DNA of 21,157 nucleotides. It comes from a virus. This document shows, piece by piece, positions 4,780-13,423 of this stretch. A program made the position numbers and the translations under genes. The notes under the pieces were generated by a model. That model searched no databases and was not told the DNA's origin. It saw nothing but the letters and a program-made list of their open reading frames with translations. Location: positions 1 to 21,157 of the IMG/VR virus record IMGVR_UViG_3300042559_001357. One strand, 5' to 3'. Every line of letters begins with the position of its first letter. The first letter of the stretch is position 1.

Positions 4780-7743
4780 ATGGCTACGTCATTCCCAACC
4801 TCAAAAGATACTCTGATTAATCCACAACCTACGGATTCACCAGAATTAGTATCACATGCCGCCCAACACGCTAATGCAAATGACGCAATTGAAGCGTTAG
4901 AGACCAAGGTTGGTGTAAACAACTCTGCCGACGCTACATCTCATGACTATAAGATCAGAGACCTTGAGTCTTATGCAATTAGCTATGAAACAGCTCAGGA
5001 TGCCGCAGGAGCTCTTCTAGGACACACTAACCATACAAACCTTATAGCTACCTATGATGATGTTTTAAATGAAGTTAGACTTTCAGTAGCCGCTCCAGAT
5101 GTTGCTAGAACAATTTATCAAACTGGACTAAATAATACTGGATCTACAATAGTAAAGGGTGTTCCAGTTTATGTTTCTGGATCAGTTGGGGCATCTGGAA
5201 AGATTAGAATTACTAAATCTTCTGCAGCTGCAGAGTCTACATCTACAAAAACATTTGGATTTACTGCAGAATCAATAGTTGATGGCGGAGAAGGTCAAGT
5301 CATTACAGAAGGACTTCTTACTGGCATAGATACTACTGGCGGAAATGATGGAGACCCAATCTGGCTTGGTTCAAGTGGAGGAACAGTATTATATGGAGTT
5401 GCTAATAAGCCAGTTGCGCCAAACCACCTAGTATTTCTTGGAATTGTTGTTCGTGGACAAAACGTAAACAATGGATCAATTTTTGTTAAAATTCAAAACG
5501 GATTTGAGCTTGATGAGATACATGATGTATTAATAAAGTCTCCAGCAAACAGTCAAGCACTTATATATGATTCAGCTTCAGGCCTGTGGAAGAATATAAG
5601 TATAAATGCTGGAACTGGCATAACAAAAACTTATACTTCCGTTCCACCTAATTATCGTGGAGATTATGATAATGGTGCATACTATGCTATAGATGATGTT
5701 GTTAGTATACCAGTTGGAAGCCCATACGGAATAGTAGGATCATACTTTATAAGAACAGGAAATCCAGGGAATCCAGGATATCCTCCAGAGCCAGGTGGAG
5801 CAACAAATGCTTCTTGGACTCTATTTAATTTTTCCTCAAATGTAACATTTGGAGTAGACACTTCAGTAATAGCAACTCAAACTTATGTAACTACAGCAAT
5901 ATCTAATTTGTTGGATGGCGCACCCGCCGCCTTAGATACTTTAAACGAGCTTGCTGCAGCAATAAATGACGACGCTTCTTATGCAGCAACAATAACAACT
6001 GCACTAGGGACAAAATTAAACTCAACAACTGCAGCCACCACTTATCTTGCACTTGCAGATACAGACGAAAGAATACAAGATGTAGTTGGAGGAATGGTTT
6101 CTTCAAATACTGAAGGCGGAATTGAAGTAACATATGATGACCCAACAGGTAAGATTAATTTTAGTGTTACCCCAGCGCTTATAACAGAGTTTGTAGAATC
6201 AGCACAAGATGCATCAGCTGCATTATTAAATCACTCAGATCATAATAAAATAACAGCTACATATAATGACGAAACAAATAAAGTAATATTAAATGTAGAT
6301 GAGCCAATTAAGGTTAGTGTTTCTGCTCCAGCAAACCCATTAAATGGAGATAGCTGGTTTGATCACCAGACTGGAGTTCTTTATGTTTACGATGGCTCAT
6401 ACTGGATTGAAGTATCAGGCGGAACTGGCTTTACAGCTAGTGGTATAAATGACTTGCCAGATAGTATTGGCTATCTAGAAGGCGTCACAGGTAACGTTCA
6501 AACACAATTAAATGCAAAAGCTCCATTGGCTTCTCCAGCTTTAACTGGCACACCAACTTCTACAACTGCTTCTGTAGACACAAATACTACACAGATAGCA
6601 ACTACAGCATATGTAATGGGTCAAGGATATGCTAAGTTGTCAGGACCGACATTTACTGGAACAGTTACATTGCCATCCACAACTTCTATAGGAACAATAA
6701 CATCAGCGGAGCTAGGATATGTTGATGGAGTAACCTCATCAATTCAAACACAAATAAATACTAAGTCTCCTTCTGTTTCTCCAACTTTTACAGGAAACGT
6801 AGTTCTTCCCTCTACAACATCAATTGGAAATGTTTCAGATATAGAGATTGGGTATTTAGATGGAGTAACATCTTCTATCCAAACTCAAATAAATACAAAA
6901 TTAGCAACTGCATCTTTTAGCTATGTAAATATGGTAAAGGCTACTTATGCAAATGTTGGCTCACTTCCTGCCGCTGCTTCAAATACTGGAAAGGTTATGT
7001 ATGTAACTGCTGACGGATATATGTATTATTCAACAGGAGCAACTTGGGTAAAGATTGCAAAATTTAACGATACAACAGCTTTAACATATAATATTAATGC
7101 GCTTACAGATGTTGATACTGGAACCGTTGCCCCATTAGTAAATCAAGTATTAGCATGGAATGGGTCTCAGTGGGTTCCAGCAAATCAGAATTCAGCAACC
7201 CCATCAATAACATTAGATGACATTACAAATGTTGATTTTTCTGTTCCTCCTGAAACTGATGATGTTCTTACATATAATGGGTCAGAATGGGTTGCAGCTG
7301 CTGGAGGAAATTCAGTTGTAGAAATACCAGCCTTTGCAGATTTAACAGATATATTCCAAACAGCAGACATGATTGCTTATCCAGCAATAACAAGGCTAAA
7401 CGTTACAGCAGCGGGTACGTCTGGATATGTCTTTGGAGATCAATATAACAATACAGTAAATCCAACAGTTTATGCTATATCAGGAACAACAATTGCATTT
7501 AATTTAAATGTGCCAGGTCATCCATTTTTAATTCAAACATCTGGCGGAGCTAACTCTAACGCAGGACTTGTGCATGTAGCTACAGATGGAACTGAAAGTG
7601 TTGGAGGAAATGCACAGGGTAAAACAGAAGGAACTCTTTATTGGCGCATACCATTCAATACTACTGGCAACTATAAATATCAATGCTCAATTCACGTTGG
7701 CATGAATGGAGTTATTACGATTAAGGATATTGCTACAATATGA
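4780..7743 (+). CDS. Multidomain tail fibre with C-terminal cupredoxin-like domain
   Basis: 987 residues. Residues 1-45 (FPTSKDTLINP ... SHAAQHANANDAIEALETKVG) are a fibre N-terminal module common in aquatic phages. At 70-103 and 473-507 are QDA-A-LL-H ... ITATYND modules. Residues 108-245 (VKGVPVYVSG, FGFTAESI, GLLTGIDT, GSIFVKIQNG) form a known tail domain. At 291-350 is a Y-RGDY-x-x-G-x-YY ... W segment like small chitin-binding modules. At 376-415 is GAPAALDTLNELAAAINDD, typical of fibres. Residues 555-705 hold three SIG..E.GY-DGVTSSIQTQINTK repeats, a likely trimeric stalk. The C-terminus (about 870-987) is cupredoxin-like with H914 (PGHPF), C969, H972 and M975 (CSIHVGM), spaced as in amicyanin. 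There is no Shine-Dalgarno site close to the ATG. It overlaps the next gene by four bases. Fibre role is well supported; copper binding is inference. Confidence 0.93.
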   Translation: MATSFPTSKDTLINPQPTDSPELVSHAAQHANANDAIEALETKVGVNNSADATSHDYKIRDLESYAISYETAQDAAGALLGHTNHTNLIATYDDVLNEVRLSVAAPDVARTIYQTGLNNTGSTIVKGVPVYVSGSVGASGKIRITKSSAAAESTSTKTFGFTAESIVDGGEGQVITEGLLTGIDTTGGNDGDPIWLGSSGGTVLYGVANKPVAPNHLVFLGIVVRGQNVNNGSIFVKIQNGFELDEIHDVLIKSPANSQALIYDSASGLWKNISINAGTGITKTYTSVPPNYRGDYDNGAYYAIDDVVSIPVGSPYGIVGSYFIRTGNPGNPGYPPEPGGATNASWTLFNFSSNVTFGVDTSVIATQTYVTTAISNLLDGAPAALDTLNELAAAINDDASYAATITTALGTKLNSTTAATTYLALADTDERIQDVVGGMVSSNTEGGIEVTYDDPTGKINFSVTPALITEFVESAQDASAALLNHSDHNKITATYNDETNKVILNVDEPIKVSVSAPANPLNGDSWFDHQTGVLYVYDGSYWIEVSGGTGFTASGINDLPDSIGYLEGVTGNVQTQLNAKAPLASPALTGTPTSTTASVDTNTTQIATTAYVMGQGYAKLSGPTFTGTVTLPSTTSIGTITSAELGYVDGVTSSIQTQINTKSPSVSPTFTGNVVLPSTTSIGNVSDIEIGYLDGVTSSIQTQINTKLATASFSYVNMVKATYANVGSLPAAASNTGKVMYVTADGYMYYSTGATWVKIAKFNDTTALTYNINALTDVDTGTVAPLVNQVLAWNGSQWVPANQNSATPSITLDDITNVDFSVPPETDDVLTYNGSEWVAAAGGNSVVEIPAFADLTDIFQTADMIAYPAITRLNVTAAGTSGYVFGDQYNNTVNPTVYAISGTTIAFNLNVPGHPFLIQTSGGANSNAGLVHVATDGTESVGGNAQGKTEGTLYWRIPFNTTGNYKYQCSIHVGMNGVITIKDIATI

Positions 7744-7979
7744 TGATGGAAAAAGTAGGTAACTTTGAATGGAAGGTTGAGGATAGCGAAAACATTCCTT
7801 TTCTTAATCTAACCATTAAAAATGTGTCCGAAAACAAGACGGTATTAATATCAGATGTAGTCTGGGCTACTGGACGAGAAGATTTCTTGTCTGGAGTATA
7901 TAATACTGCAGTTGAAACTTTAAATGGAGCGAATCATTGCTGCTATGAAGGTAAAGTTTCTTTAGTAGAGGAGGCATAA
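7740..7979 (+). CDS. Small hypothetical protein between fibre genes
   Basis: A 79-residue protein. Three ATG codons in a row (7740, 7743, 7746) are possible starts; the first overlaps the fibre stop (ATGA), so translation is probably coupled. It is mildly acidic, with a beta-rich pattern (FEWKVE, FLNLTIKNV, TVLISDVVWA) and a C-terminal NGANHCCYEGKVSLVEEA containing adjacent cysteines. I do not recognise the family. Its size and position after one large fibre gene and before another match small fibre-assembly or accessory proteins, but no assembly-chaperone motif can be seen. Its last codons contain GAGGAGG, which is the ribosome site of the next gene at 7981, one base beyond its stop. Confidence 0.8.
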   Translation: MMMEKVGNFEWKVEDSENIPFLNLTIKNVSENKTVLISDVVWATGREDFLSGVYNTAVETLNGANHCCYEGKVSLVEEA

Positions 7980-7980
7980 A

Positions 7981-9180
7981 ATGGCAACTTTTTTTCCAGC
8001 TAATCCAACTGTAAACCAGGAATATAATGGTTATAAATGGAACGGCGAAGCCTGGCGTATTATCAATGTTGAGAGAGAAACAGCTCAAGATGACGTTGCA
8101 GCAATGCTTACTCATGCAGAGCATCAAAATATTACAGTAACATATGATGATGCCAACAATAAGGTAATATTTACTGGATTTCCCCAGCTAACTCAAGAGC
8201 AGATACAGGACTTTCTTGCGCCAATGTTTACTCATGGCACAAATTCAAATATAACTGCTACGTACGACGACGAAACAAACAAGATGATGCTTGAGGCTAC
8301 AATACCTCCTTCAAAAGCATATATGTCTGTTATGGCTCCAGCAAACCCTATAGATGGTCAAATTTGGTATGACACTGATGAAGCAAGATCTGGAGTAACT
8401 GGTGCATTAAAAATATGGAATGCACTTACAACTCAGTGGGTATTTTTAAATCCAGATTTATCTCAGTCTACAACTAATACCTGGACCTCAAACAACACAT
8501 TTAGTAATGGCGTTATTATTGGTCTTGCTGCCGCACCAACTTCCCCAGTAGAAGGACAGATATACTACAACACTATTTTAAATAGTCTTAAAATATTTGA
8601 TGGACAATTATGGCAAGACGTTCAAGGCGGAGGTGGAGGTGGTGGACTAAGTTTAACTTCTACTGACCTGACAGTTCCACCCAGCACATTCTTTGTTGGA
8701 TTAATTGCTCCACCAACTGGCGCTACAAATCCTGGTGATTTGTGGATTGATATTGATGATGATGCTGGAGAGACAGAATTTATTTTTGCTGGACCCGAAG
8801 CACCAACAAACTATGGAACAGATACTCTGTGGATTGATACTGACGAACCAATAACAGAATTAATTTACAGTGCAAATGAACCAGCAAATCCATCTTATAC
8901 TGGAGAACTTTGGATAGATTTAGATGATACTTCAGGACAATCAATTTTGTCTGCTAACACTCCACCGTCTCCTTCAGAAACAGAATTTTGGTTAGACTTA
9001 ACATCAGAAGAAGGTTCCGTTCTTTATGCAAACGTGTCAGACTTGCCACCAGCATTAGATTCTTTAGGAGCTTTAGCTTATGTTAGTTCAAATCAATCTT
9101 TATATATTGGAACAGCTCAAGGCTGGAAGAAATTTTACCCAAACTATGATTCAGAAGCTCTTTCTTGGATGGGCTTTTGA
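7981..9180 (+). CDS. Tail fibre-like protein with repeated G-x-LWxD modules
   Basis: 399 residues, with a strong ribosome site (GAGGAGG) just upstream. The start FFPANPTVNQEYNGYKWNGEAWRII is a short fibre 'W-x-G-x-x-W' module. QDDVAAMLTHAEHQNITVTY (about residues 39-58) and MFTHGTNSNITATYDDETNK repeat a module seen twice in the 4780 fibre, so the two proteins share parts. Then come APANPIDGQIWYD and SPVEGQIYYN modules with their W-x-x endings, a run of seven glycines (216-222) likely acting as a hinge, and four 26-29-residue repeats with tryptophans at 255, 284, 311 and 337 (LWIDIDDD, LWIDTDE, LWIDLDD, FWLDLTS). The C-terminus is SQNQSLYIG-like (YVSSNQSLYIG, GWKKFYP). The acidic DxDD turns could bind calcium. 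A structural role in the tail or baseplate fringe is likely. Confidence 0.9.
   Translation: MATFFPANPTVNQEYNGYKWNGEAWRIINVERETAQDDVAAMLTHAEHQNITVTYDDANNKVIFTGFPQLTQEQIQDFLAPMFTHGTNSNITATYDDETNKMMLEATIPPSKAYMSVMAPANPIDGQIWYDTDEARSGVTGALKIWNALTTQWVFLNPDLSQSTTNTWTSNNTFSNGVIIGLAAAPTSPVEGQIYYNTILNSLKIFDGQLWQDVQGGGGGGGLSLTSTDLTVPPSTFFVGLIAPPTGATNPGDLWIDIDDDAGETEFIFAGPEAPTNYGTDTLWIDTDEPITELIYSANEPANPSYTGELWIDLDDTSGQSILSANTPPSPSETEFWLDLTSEEGSVLYANVSDLPPALDSLGALAYVSSNQSLYIGTAQGWKKFYPNYDSEALSWMGF
8707..9009 (+). repeat. Four LWIDxDD-coding repeats
   Basis: Four protein repeats of 26-29 residues, pattern 'P-x-x-P-x-x-x-G-x-LW-I-D-x-DD', centred on tryptophans 255, 284, 311 and 337 of the 7981 product. 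The DNA copies have diverged and only the protein pattern is conserved, which indicates selection on the fold. The fourth copy has lost the glycine and the acidic cluster (EFWLDLTSEE). Confidence 0.8.
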
Positions 9181-9182
9181 TA

Positions 9183-9202
9183 ACTATTCATAGTATAATT
9201 AA
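9183..9202 (+). promoter_or_regulatory. Candidate phage promoter: dyad plus TATAATTAA (site 2)
   Basis: The inverted repeat ACTAT-TC-ATAGT (9183-9194) runs straight into TATAATTAA (9194-9202, sharing one T). It starts three bases after the stop of the 7981 gene and lies before the collagen-like fibre gene at 9218, whose GCGAGG ribosome site follows at 9204-9209. It is the second of three such sites in the window. Confidence 0.5.
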
Positions 9203-9217
9203 GGCGAGGTATCAAAC

Positions 9218-9838
9218 ATGTCATTAAAACGTTGGAACGGCTCAGCTTGGGTTGTAGTAGCAGGATCACGTCCAGGACCACAAGGTCCTCAAGGACTTCC
9301 AGGTGCCGCAGCAACAGTTTCTATTGGAACTGTAACAACATTGCCTTCAGGATCTACACCGACTGTTGTAAATAGCGGAACATCAGCAGCAGCAGTTTTA
9401 AACTTTAGTCTTCCCTCTGGAACACAGGGCCCAGCAGGTGCCGCAGGTACCCCAGGAGCCCAGGGAACGGCAGGACAAAGAGGTTCCTACAACTATACTG
9501 GAATAGCAAATCCAACAGCCTTAAATCCATCCTCACCACTTGGACTAGATAATTATTTAAATACAACTACTGGAGATTGGTTTCAGTATAATGCGGGGAC
9601 AACAACATGGACACTTCAAGGAAATATTAGGGGTCCACAAGGCTTACAAGGTATTCAGGGAGAAACTGGAGCGGTAGGACCTTCTGGCAATGAACTGGCA
9701 AATGCTATACTAGAGGAGACTACAGTTGCTAGAGTAGACGCATTGCTTAACCTTGGCTTGTATTATCCAAAATATACAAGTACACTAACTCAAACACAGC
9801 TTAACAGTAGATTTGCAGCATCAAGTTATTTATTTTAG
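9218..9838 (+). CDS. Collagen-like tail fibre protein
   Basis: 206 residues, preceded by GCGAGG eight bases before the ATG. The start LKRWNGSAWVVVAGSRPG is a short fibre head common in phages. Three blocks of Gly-X-Y triplets follow: residues 20-29 (GPQGPQGLPG), 71-89 (GPAGAAGTPGAQGTAGQRG) and 139-157 (GPQGLQGIQGETGAVGPSG). Between the first two is a beta module (VSIGTVTTLPSGSTPTVVNS ... AAVLNFSLPSG) often found between collagen blocks. Between the second and third is a WFQYNAGTTTWTLQG segment. The C-terminus (about 158-206) has an amphipathic helix and ends RFAASSYLF. The product should form a trimeric triple-helical rod interrupted by beta knobs. It may have its own promoter (9183-9202). 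Confidence 0.92.
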   Translation: MSLKRWNGSAWVVVAGSRPGPQGPQGLPGAAATVSIGTVTTLPSGSTPTVVNSGTSAAAVLNFSLPSGTQGPAGAAGTPGAQGTAGQRGSYNYTGIANPTALNPSSPLGLDNYLNTTTGDWFQYNAGTTTWTLQGNIRGPQGLQGIQGETGAVGPSGNELANAILEETTVARVDALLNLGLYYPKYTSTLTQTQLNSRFAASSYLF

Positions 9839-9847
9839 GGAGAAAAA

Positions 9848-12800
9848 ATGGCAAGAAGACAAATAGAAGAAACATACTATACGTTTAACCCAGCAACAAA
9901 TACTATTGTTGTCCCTAGAATCATTCTTCAAGACCGCCTAATGCTTATTACCAATACCACTGCGGGTAAAGTAATTTATAATTTTGCAGATAACACAACA
10001 AATGCTTATAGTTTTACAGTAGATAACGAATTAGGATATGATCCAAAAACTACAATTGTATTAAAGTACAACTGTAATGGAATGAATGCTAATGACAAGT
10101 TGGCAATTATTGTTGATGAAGTTGCGGAGACAATGACATTTACAGAGCCTCTTCTAGACGCAGTAAATAAGCTTAGAGTAGCTCCACCACAATCACTTAT
10201 CGATACAGACTTTGAATACGGTGTACAGGGTTCTAAGTGGGAAGCCCTTGTATTGACAGCAAATTATCCTTCATTCTTCTCAAGAGCAACTGGAGGAAAC
10301 TCGTTTGACCTAGCCTCAATGGTTGGTGACGGAGCTTCTCCTAGATCATTAGTTACAGTTAACGTTATTTCACCAGCCACAGACCTTGCAGCTGGAGATG
10401 TTATCTCTGTACAGGATTCGCTAAACCCACTATCAGAAGGAACATACCCAATCCAATCAGTTTCTGCTGACGGATTCACATTCACATTTAGAGCATCTGG
10501 AGTAGTAAGTGGAAACCTAAGAGATGGAACACTAACTGCAGTAACAGGTGGAGGAATTTATGACAATGCTCATATTCCAGGAGGAAACGCAGCCGCAGGT
10601 TTAAATGGTTGGTCTGCATACTCTGATGAAGCAGGAGAGTCTACCATTACGGTTACAACAAGTAATCCACACGGATTGCTTCCAGGAACACCAATCCTTA
10701 TTGGAAACCAAAACCCTGCATGTCCAATTTCTGGTACATGGAGAATATTTAATGTTTCTACTCCAAACCAATTTAAGTTTAAAATGACTTCTTCAGTAAC
10801 AAACTCTTCAATGGTTACAGCTGGAGTAGGTTTGTATGCAAAGCCAAACGGATACGTCCAGCACAGACCATTTGACGGCGGAGTTATCTTGTCTACTACA
10901 GATAACGTATGTGGAGTTAGAGTAATTCGTCAAACACGTAGATACTTTAGATACCAGTCTGGTAAGGCTATGCAGTTCTCAACTGGTGTGAAGTTTACAC
11001 CAACATTTGATATTGATGGAATTACAGTTGCAGGAGTTCTTCCAGGAAGCCAAACAGTTACAGTTCAGACTATTCAAGACCACGGATTACAACCTGGAGC
11101 AAAGATTAAGATTGAAGGTGTTGTAACTGCTGGATCGTATAACCCATGGAATGGAAAATTCGTAGTCACTAATATTCTTGGTACAAACTCTTTCCAATAC
11201 AATATGGTTCTTACACAAGGACTTCAAGCAACAGATCAGTTCCCAGGCGGTATTGATGTAAAGGCAACAGTTTATGAGTGGGATGGAGCAGCAACACGTT
11301 GTGGTCTTTATAACGATCAGAACGGATTCTTCTTTGAGTATGACGGAACGTATCTATATGCTGTAAGAAGATTTACAAAGAAAGAATTATTTGGAAGACT
11401 ATCAGTAACACAAAATTCAAACATTGTTACTGGAATTGGAACAAGATTTAGAAAGCAGTTGTTGGTAGGAGAGCAAATTGTTATTAAGGGTGCTAACTAT
11501 GTAGTAGCTGAAATTTCAAGTGATACAAGAATTGCAATTACTCCAGCATATAAGGGTGCAACAAATGCAACCTCAAGATATTTGATCACTCAAGAAATTC
11601 GTGTTCCTCAAACAGAGTGGAGCATGGATAGAATGGACGGAACTGGTCCTAGCGGTTACACACTTGATACAACTCAAATGCAGATGGCCTATATCGACTA
11701 TACTTGGTATGGAGCAGGATTTATTAGATTTGGATTTAGAACTACTGAAGGTAACATTGCTTATTGCCATAAAATGCCTAATAACAATACCAATACAGAA
11801 GCATATATGCGTTCAGGTAACCTTCCAGCTAGATACGAAGCAATTAACTCACCATTCTTTAATACAAAGCTAAAGGCTGGTGGAAATGGAATTGTAGGAT
11901 CAGCACTGGCATCATCAGAAATTCTTATGTATGTAGATAGCATTAAGTTCTGGCCAACAGAAGGATGGTTAATTATCAAGGATAGCTCAGCCGTAGAACT
12001 TTGCTCTTATACAATTACAAATCCAGTATACAATCAAACAGCTCAGGGATATGCAGTTAATATTAACCGCAGACAGCCTATGACATCATTCTTTGGCGGA
12101 ACCCCATGGGCCCTAAGCGGAACAAATAACTCAATTACATTTACTCCAGATTCAACTATTACAAATGGCTCTGGAACATCTCAGGTATCAGTTCAAACAA
12201 TTACAAATACATGTGCTCCAGTTATTTCACACTGGGGATCATCAGTAATTATGGACGGAAGATTTGATGACGATAAGAACTTCATCTTCACCGCTGGTAT
12301 GCAGAGATTTATGAACATTGCAGGTTCTGGTACAGTAACAGCAAAGGTAACTTCAAAGTCAGCAACCGCTGGTACAGCAACTTTAACAACTGCAGCTAAC
12401 CACGGACTTCAAGCAGGATATCCAATAACAGTCTCTGACGTAAATACAAGAGCAGTTATTACTAACATAATTAGAACTTCAGCAACAACGCTATTGTTTA
12501 CTACTTCTGGAGCTCACAATTTCGTAGCAGGATATAACGTAACATTAGCAAATACAGTTCTTACAAATAGATCTGCAACTAACACAATAGTGCAAAATGC
12601 AATAGTATCGGTTGCTAATGGAGTTAGAACTATTGAGACAACTCCTGCAACAAACCAATTTACAATTACTTTGGCTGGAGCTTATGGATACATTGGTCAG
12701 GTACAGGGACCAACAGCGCTAGCAACTGAATCTTCAACATTCAATGGTATTTATACAGTATCAGCAGTTACAGCAAATACAATTCAGTACAACATAACTC

Positions 12801-13411
12801 ACTCAGGTACCGTTCCAGCCTCTATCGTAACTCCTAACGGAAGCGTTCAGCAGTCCTTCGGTTCTGCAGCGGTCCCAAGACCCTTGATTTCAATCAGAAT
12901 TGCACCTTCTGCAGATAACGGAATTGGAAGAAACTACGGTATTCGTGAAGTTATCAATACAATGCAGCTGCAGCTTTCAGAACTAGGAATCTTGGCTCAA
13001 GGAACATTCCTTATTCAGGGTCTCTATAACGTAGCTAAGTTCCCAACTGGAGTAAACATTCCATCAGATTGGGAAATTAAGAGAGTCCCAGGTGGATCAC
13101 TTGCACAGGTAATTTACCATGATGGAACTGGAGAAATTGGTTCAACCGTAACAACACCTATTACTACAGTGCAAGGCGGAGATCAGGCGTTTGCTTTCTA
13201 CGTATCTGGTACTGCTACAGACTACAATACAACAACATTCAACCTTTCAAAGGTTAGAGATCTTGGAACATCTATTCTTTCTGGAAATGGTAACTCTACC
13301 GCTCCAGGATTCCCAAATGGTCCAGACATCCTAACAATCGTTGCAACTAACTTAGGTTTAACATCTTCAGATATTTCAGCTCGTCTTTCATGGACTGAAG
13401 CTCAGGCTTAA
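9848..13411 (+). CDS. Large virion structural protein, cyanophage type
   Basis: 1187 residues, ribosome site GGGAGA at 9837-9842. The N-terminus (EETYYTFNPATNTIVV ... RLMLITNTTAGKVIYNF) and the segment PPQSLIDTDFEYGVQGSKWE (about 115-135) match, from memory, large structural proteins of T4-like marine cyanophages. The region MDRMDGTGPSGYTLDTTQMQ to MRSGNLPARYE (about 593-665) is another hallmark of that family (IDYTWYGAGFIRFGFR, CHKMPNNNTNTEAYM). Between and after are several 'N/P-HGL-x-x-G-x-x-I' units (PHGLLPGTPILIG, DHGLQPGAKIKIEG, NHGLQAGYPITVS, AHNFVAGYNVTL), each followed by a strand ending in F/Y-x-x-M or similar; these look like tandem small beta domains. There are no membrane segments. 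I infer a long, repeated-domain protein of the tail or baseplate that anchors the fibres encoded around it; its exact place in the virion is not known. Confidence 0.92.
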   Translation: MARRQIEETYYTFNPATNTIVVPRIILQDRLMLITNTTAGKVIYNFADNTTNAYSFTVDNELGYDPKTTIVLKYNCNGMNANDKLAIIVDEVAETMTFTEPLLDAVNKLRVAPPQSLIDTDFEYGVQGSKWEALVLTANYPSFFSRATGGNSFDLASMVGDGASPRSLVTVNVISPATDLAAGDVISVQDSLNPLSEGTYPIQSVSADGFTFTFRASGVVSGNLRDGTLTAVTGGGIYDNAHIPGGNAAAGLNGWSAYSDEAGESTITVTTSNPHGLLPGTPILIGNQNPACPISGTWRIFNVSTPNQFKFKMTSSVTNSSMVTAGVGLYAKPNGYVQHRPFDGGVILSTTDNVCGVRVIRQTRRYFRYQSGKAMQFSTGVKFTPTFDIDGITVAGVLPGSQTVTVQTIQDHGLQPGAKIKIEGVVTAGSYNPWNGKFVVTNILGTNSFQYNMVLTQGLQATDQFPGGIDVKATVYEWDGAATRCGLYNDQNGFFFEYDGTYLYAVRRFTKKELFGRLSVTQNSNIVTGIGTRFRKQLLVGEQIVIKGANYVVAEISSDTRIAITPAYKGATNATSRYLITQEIRVPQTEWSMDRMDGTGPSGYTLDTTQMQMAYIDYTWYGAGFIRFGFRTTEGNIAYCHKMPNNNTNTEAYMRSGNLPARYEAINSPFFNTKLKAGGNGIVGSALASSEILMYVDSIKFWPTEGWLIIKDSSAVELCSYTITNPVYNQTAQGYAVNINRRQPMTSFFGGTPWALSGTNNSITFTPDSTITNGSGTSQVSVQTITNTCAPVISHWGSSVIMDGRFDDDKNFIFTAGMQRFMNIAGSGTVTAKVTSKSATAGTATLTTAANHGLQAGYPITVSDVNTRAVITNIIRTSATTLLFTTSGAHNFVAGYNVTLANTVLTNRSATNTIVQNAIVSVANGVRTIETTPATNQFTITLAGAYGYIGQVQGPTALATESSTFNGIYTVSAVTANTIQYNITHSGTVPASIVTPNGSVQQSFGSAAVPRPLISIRIAPSADNGIGRNYGIREVINTMQLQLSELGILAQGTFLIQGLYNVAKFPTGVNIPSDWEIKRVPGGSLAQVIYHDGTGEIGSTVTTPITTVQGGDQAFAFYVSGTATDYNTTTFNLSKVRDLGTSILSGNGNSTAPGFPNGPDILTIVATNLGLTSSDISARLSWTEAQA

Positions 13412-13423
13412 AAGGGAGAAAAA

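Noticed and set aside
7390-7740. Cupredoxin domain as a stolen photosynthesis gene (plastocyanin)
   Set aside because: It is fused to the C-terminus of a fibre with no signal peptide, and ligand spacing is like amicyanin rather than plastocyanin. It does not show a phototrophic host.
9218-9838. Collagen-like gene as a eukaryotic contaminant
   Set aside because: Gly-X-Y blocks with beta spacers and a 'RWNGSAW' head are common in phage fibres, and codon use matches the neighbours.
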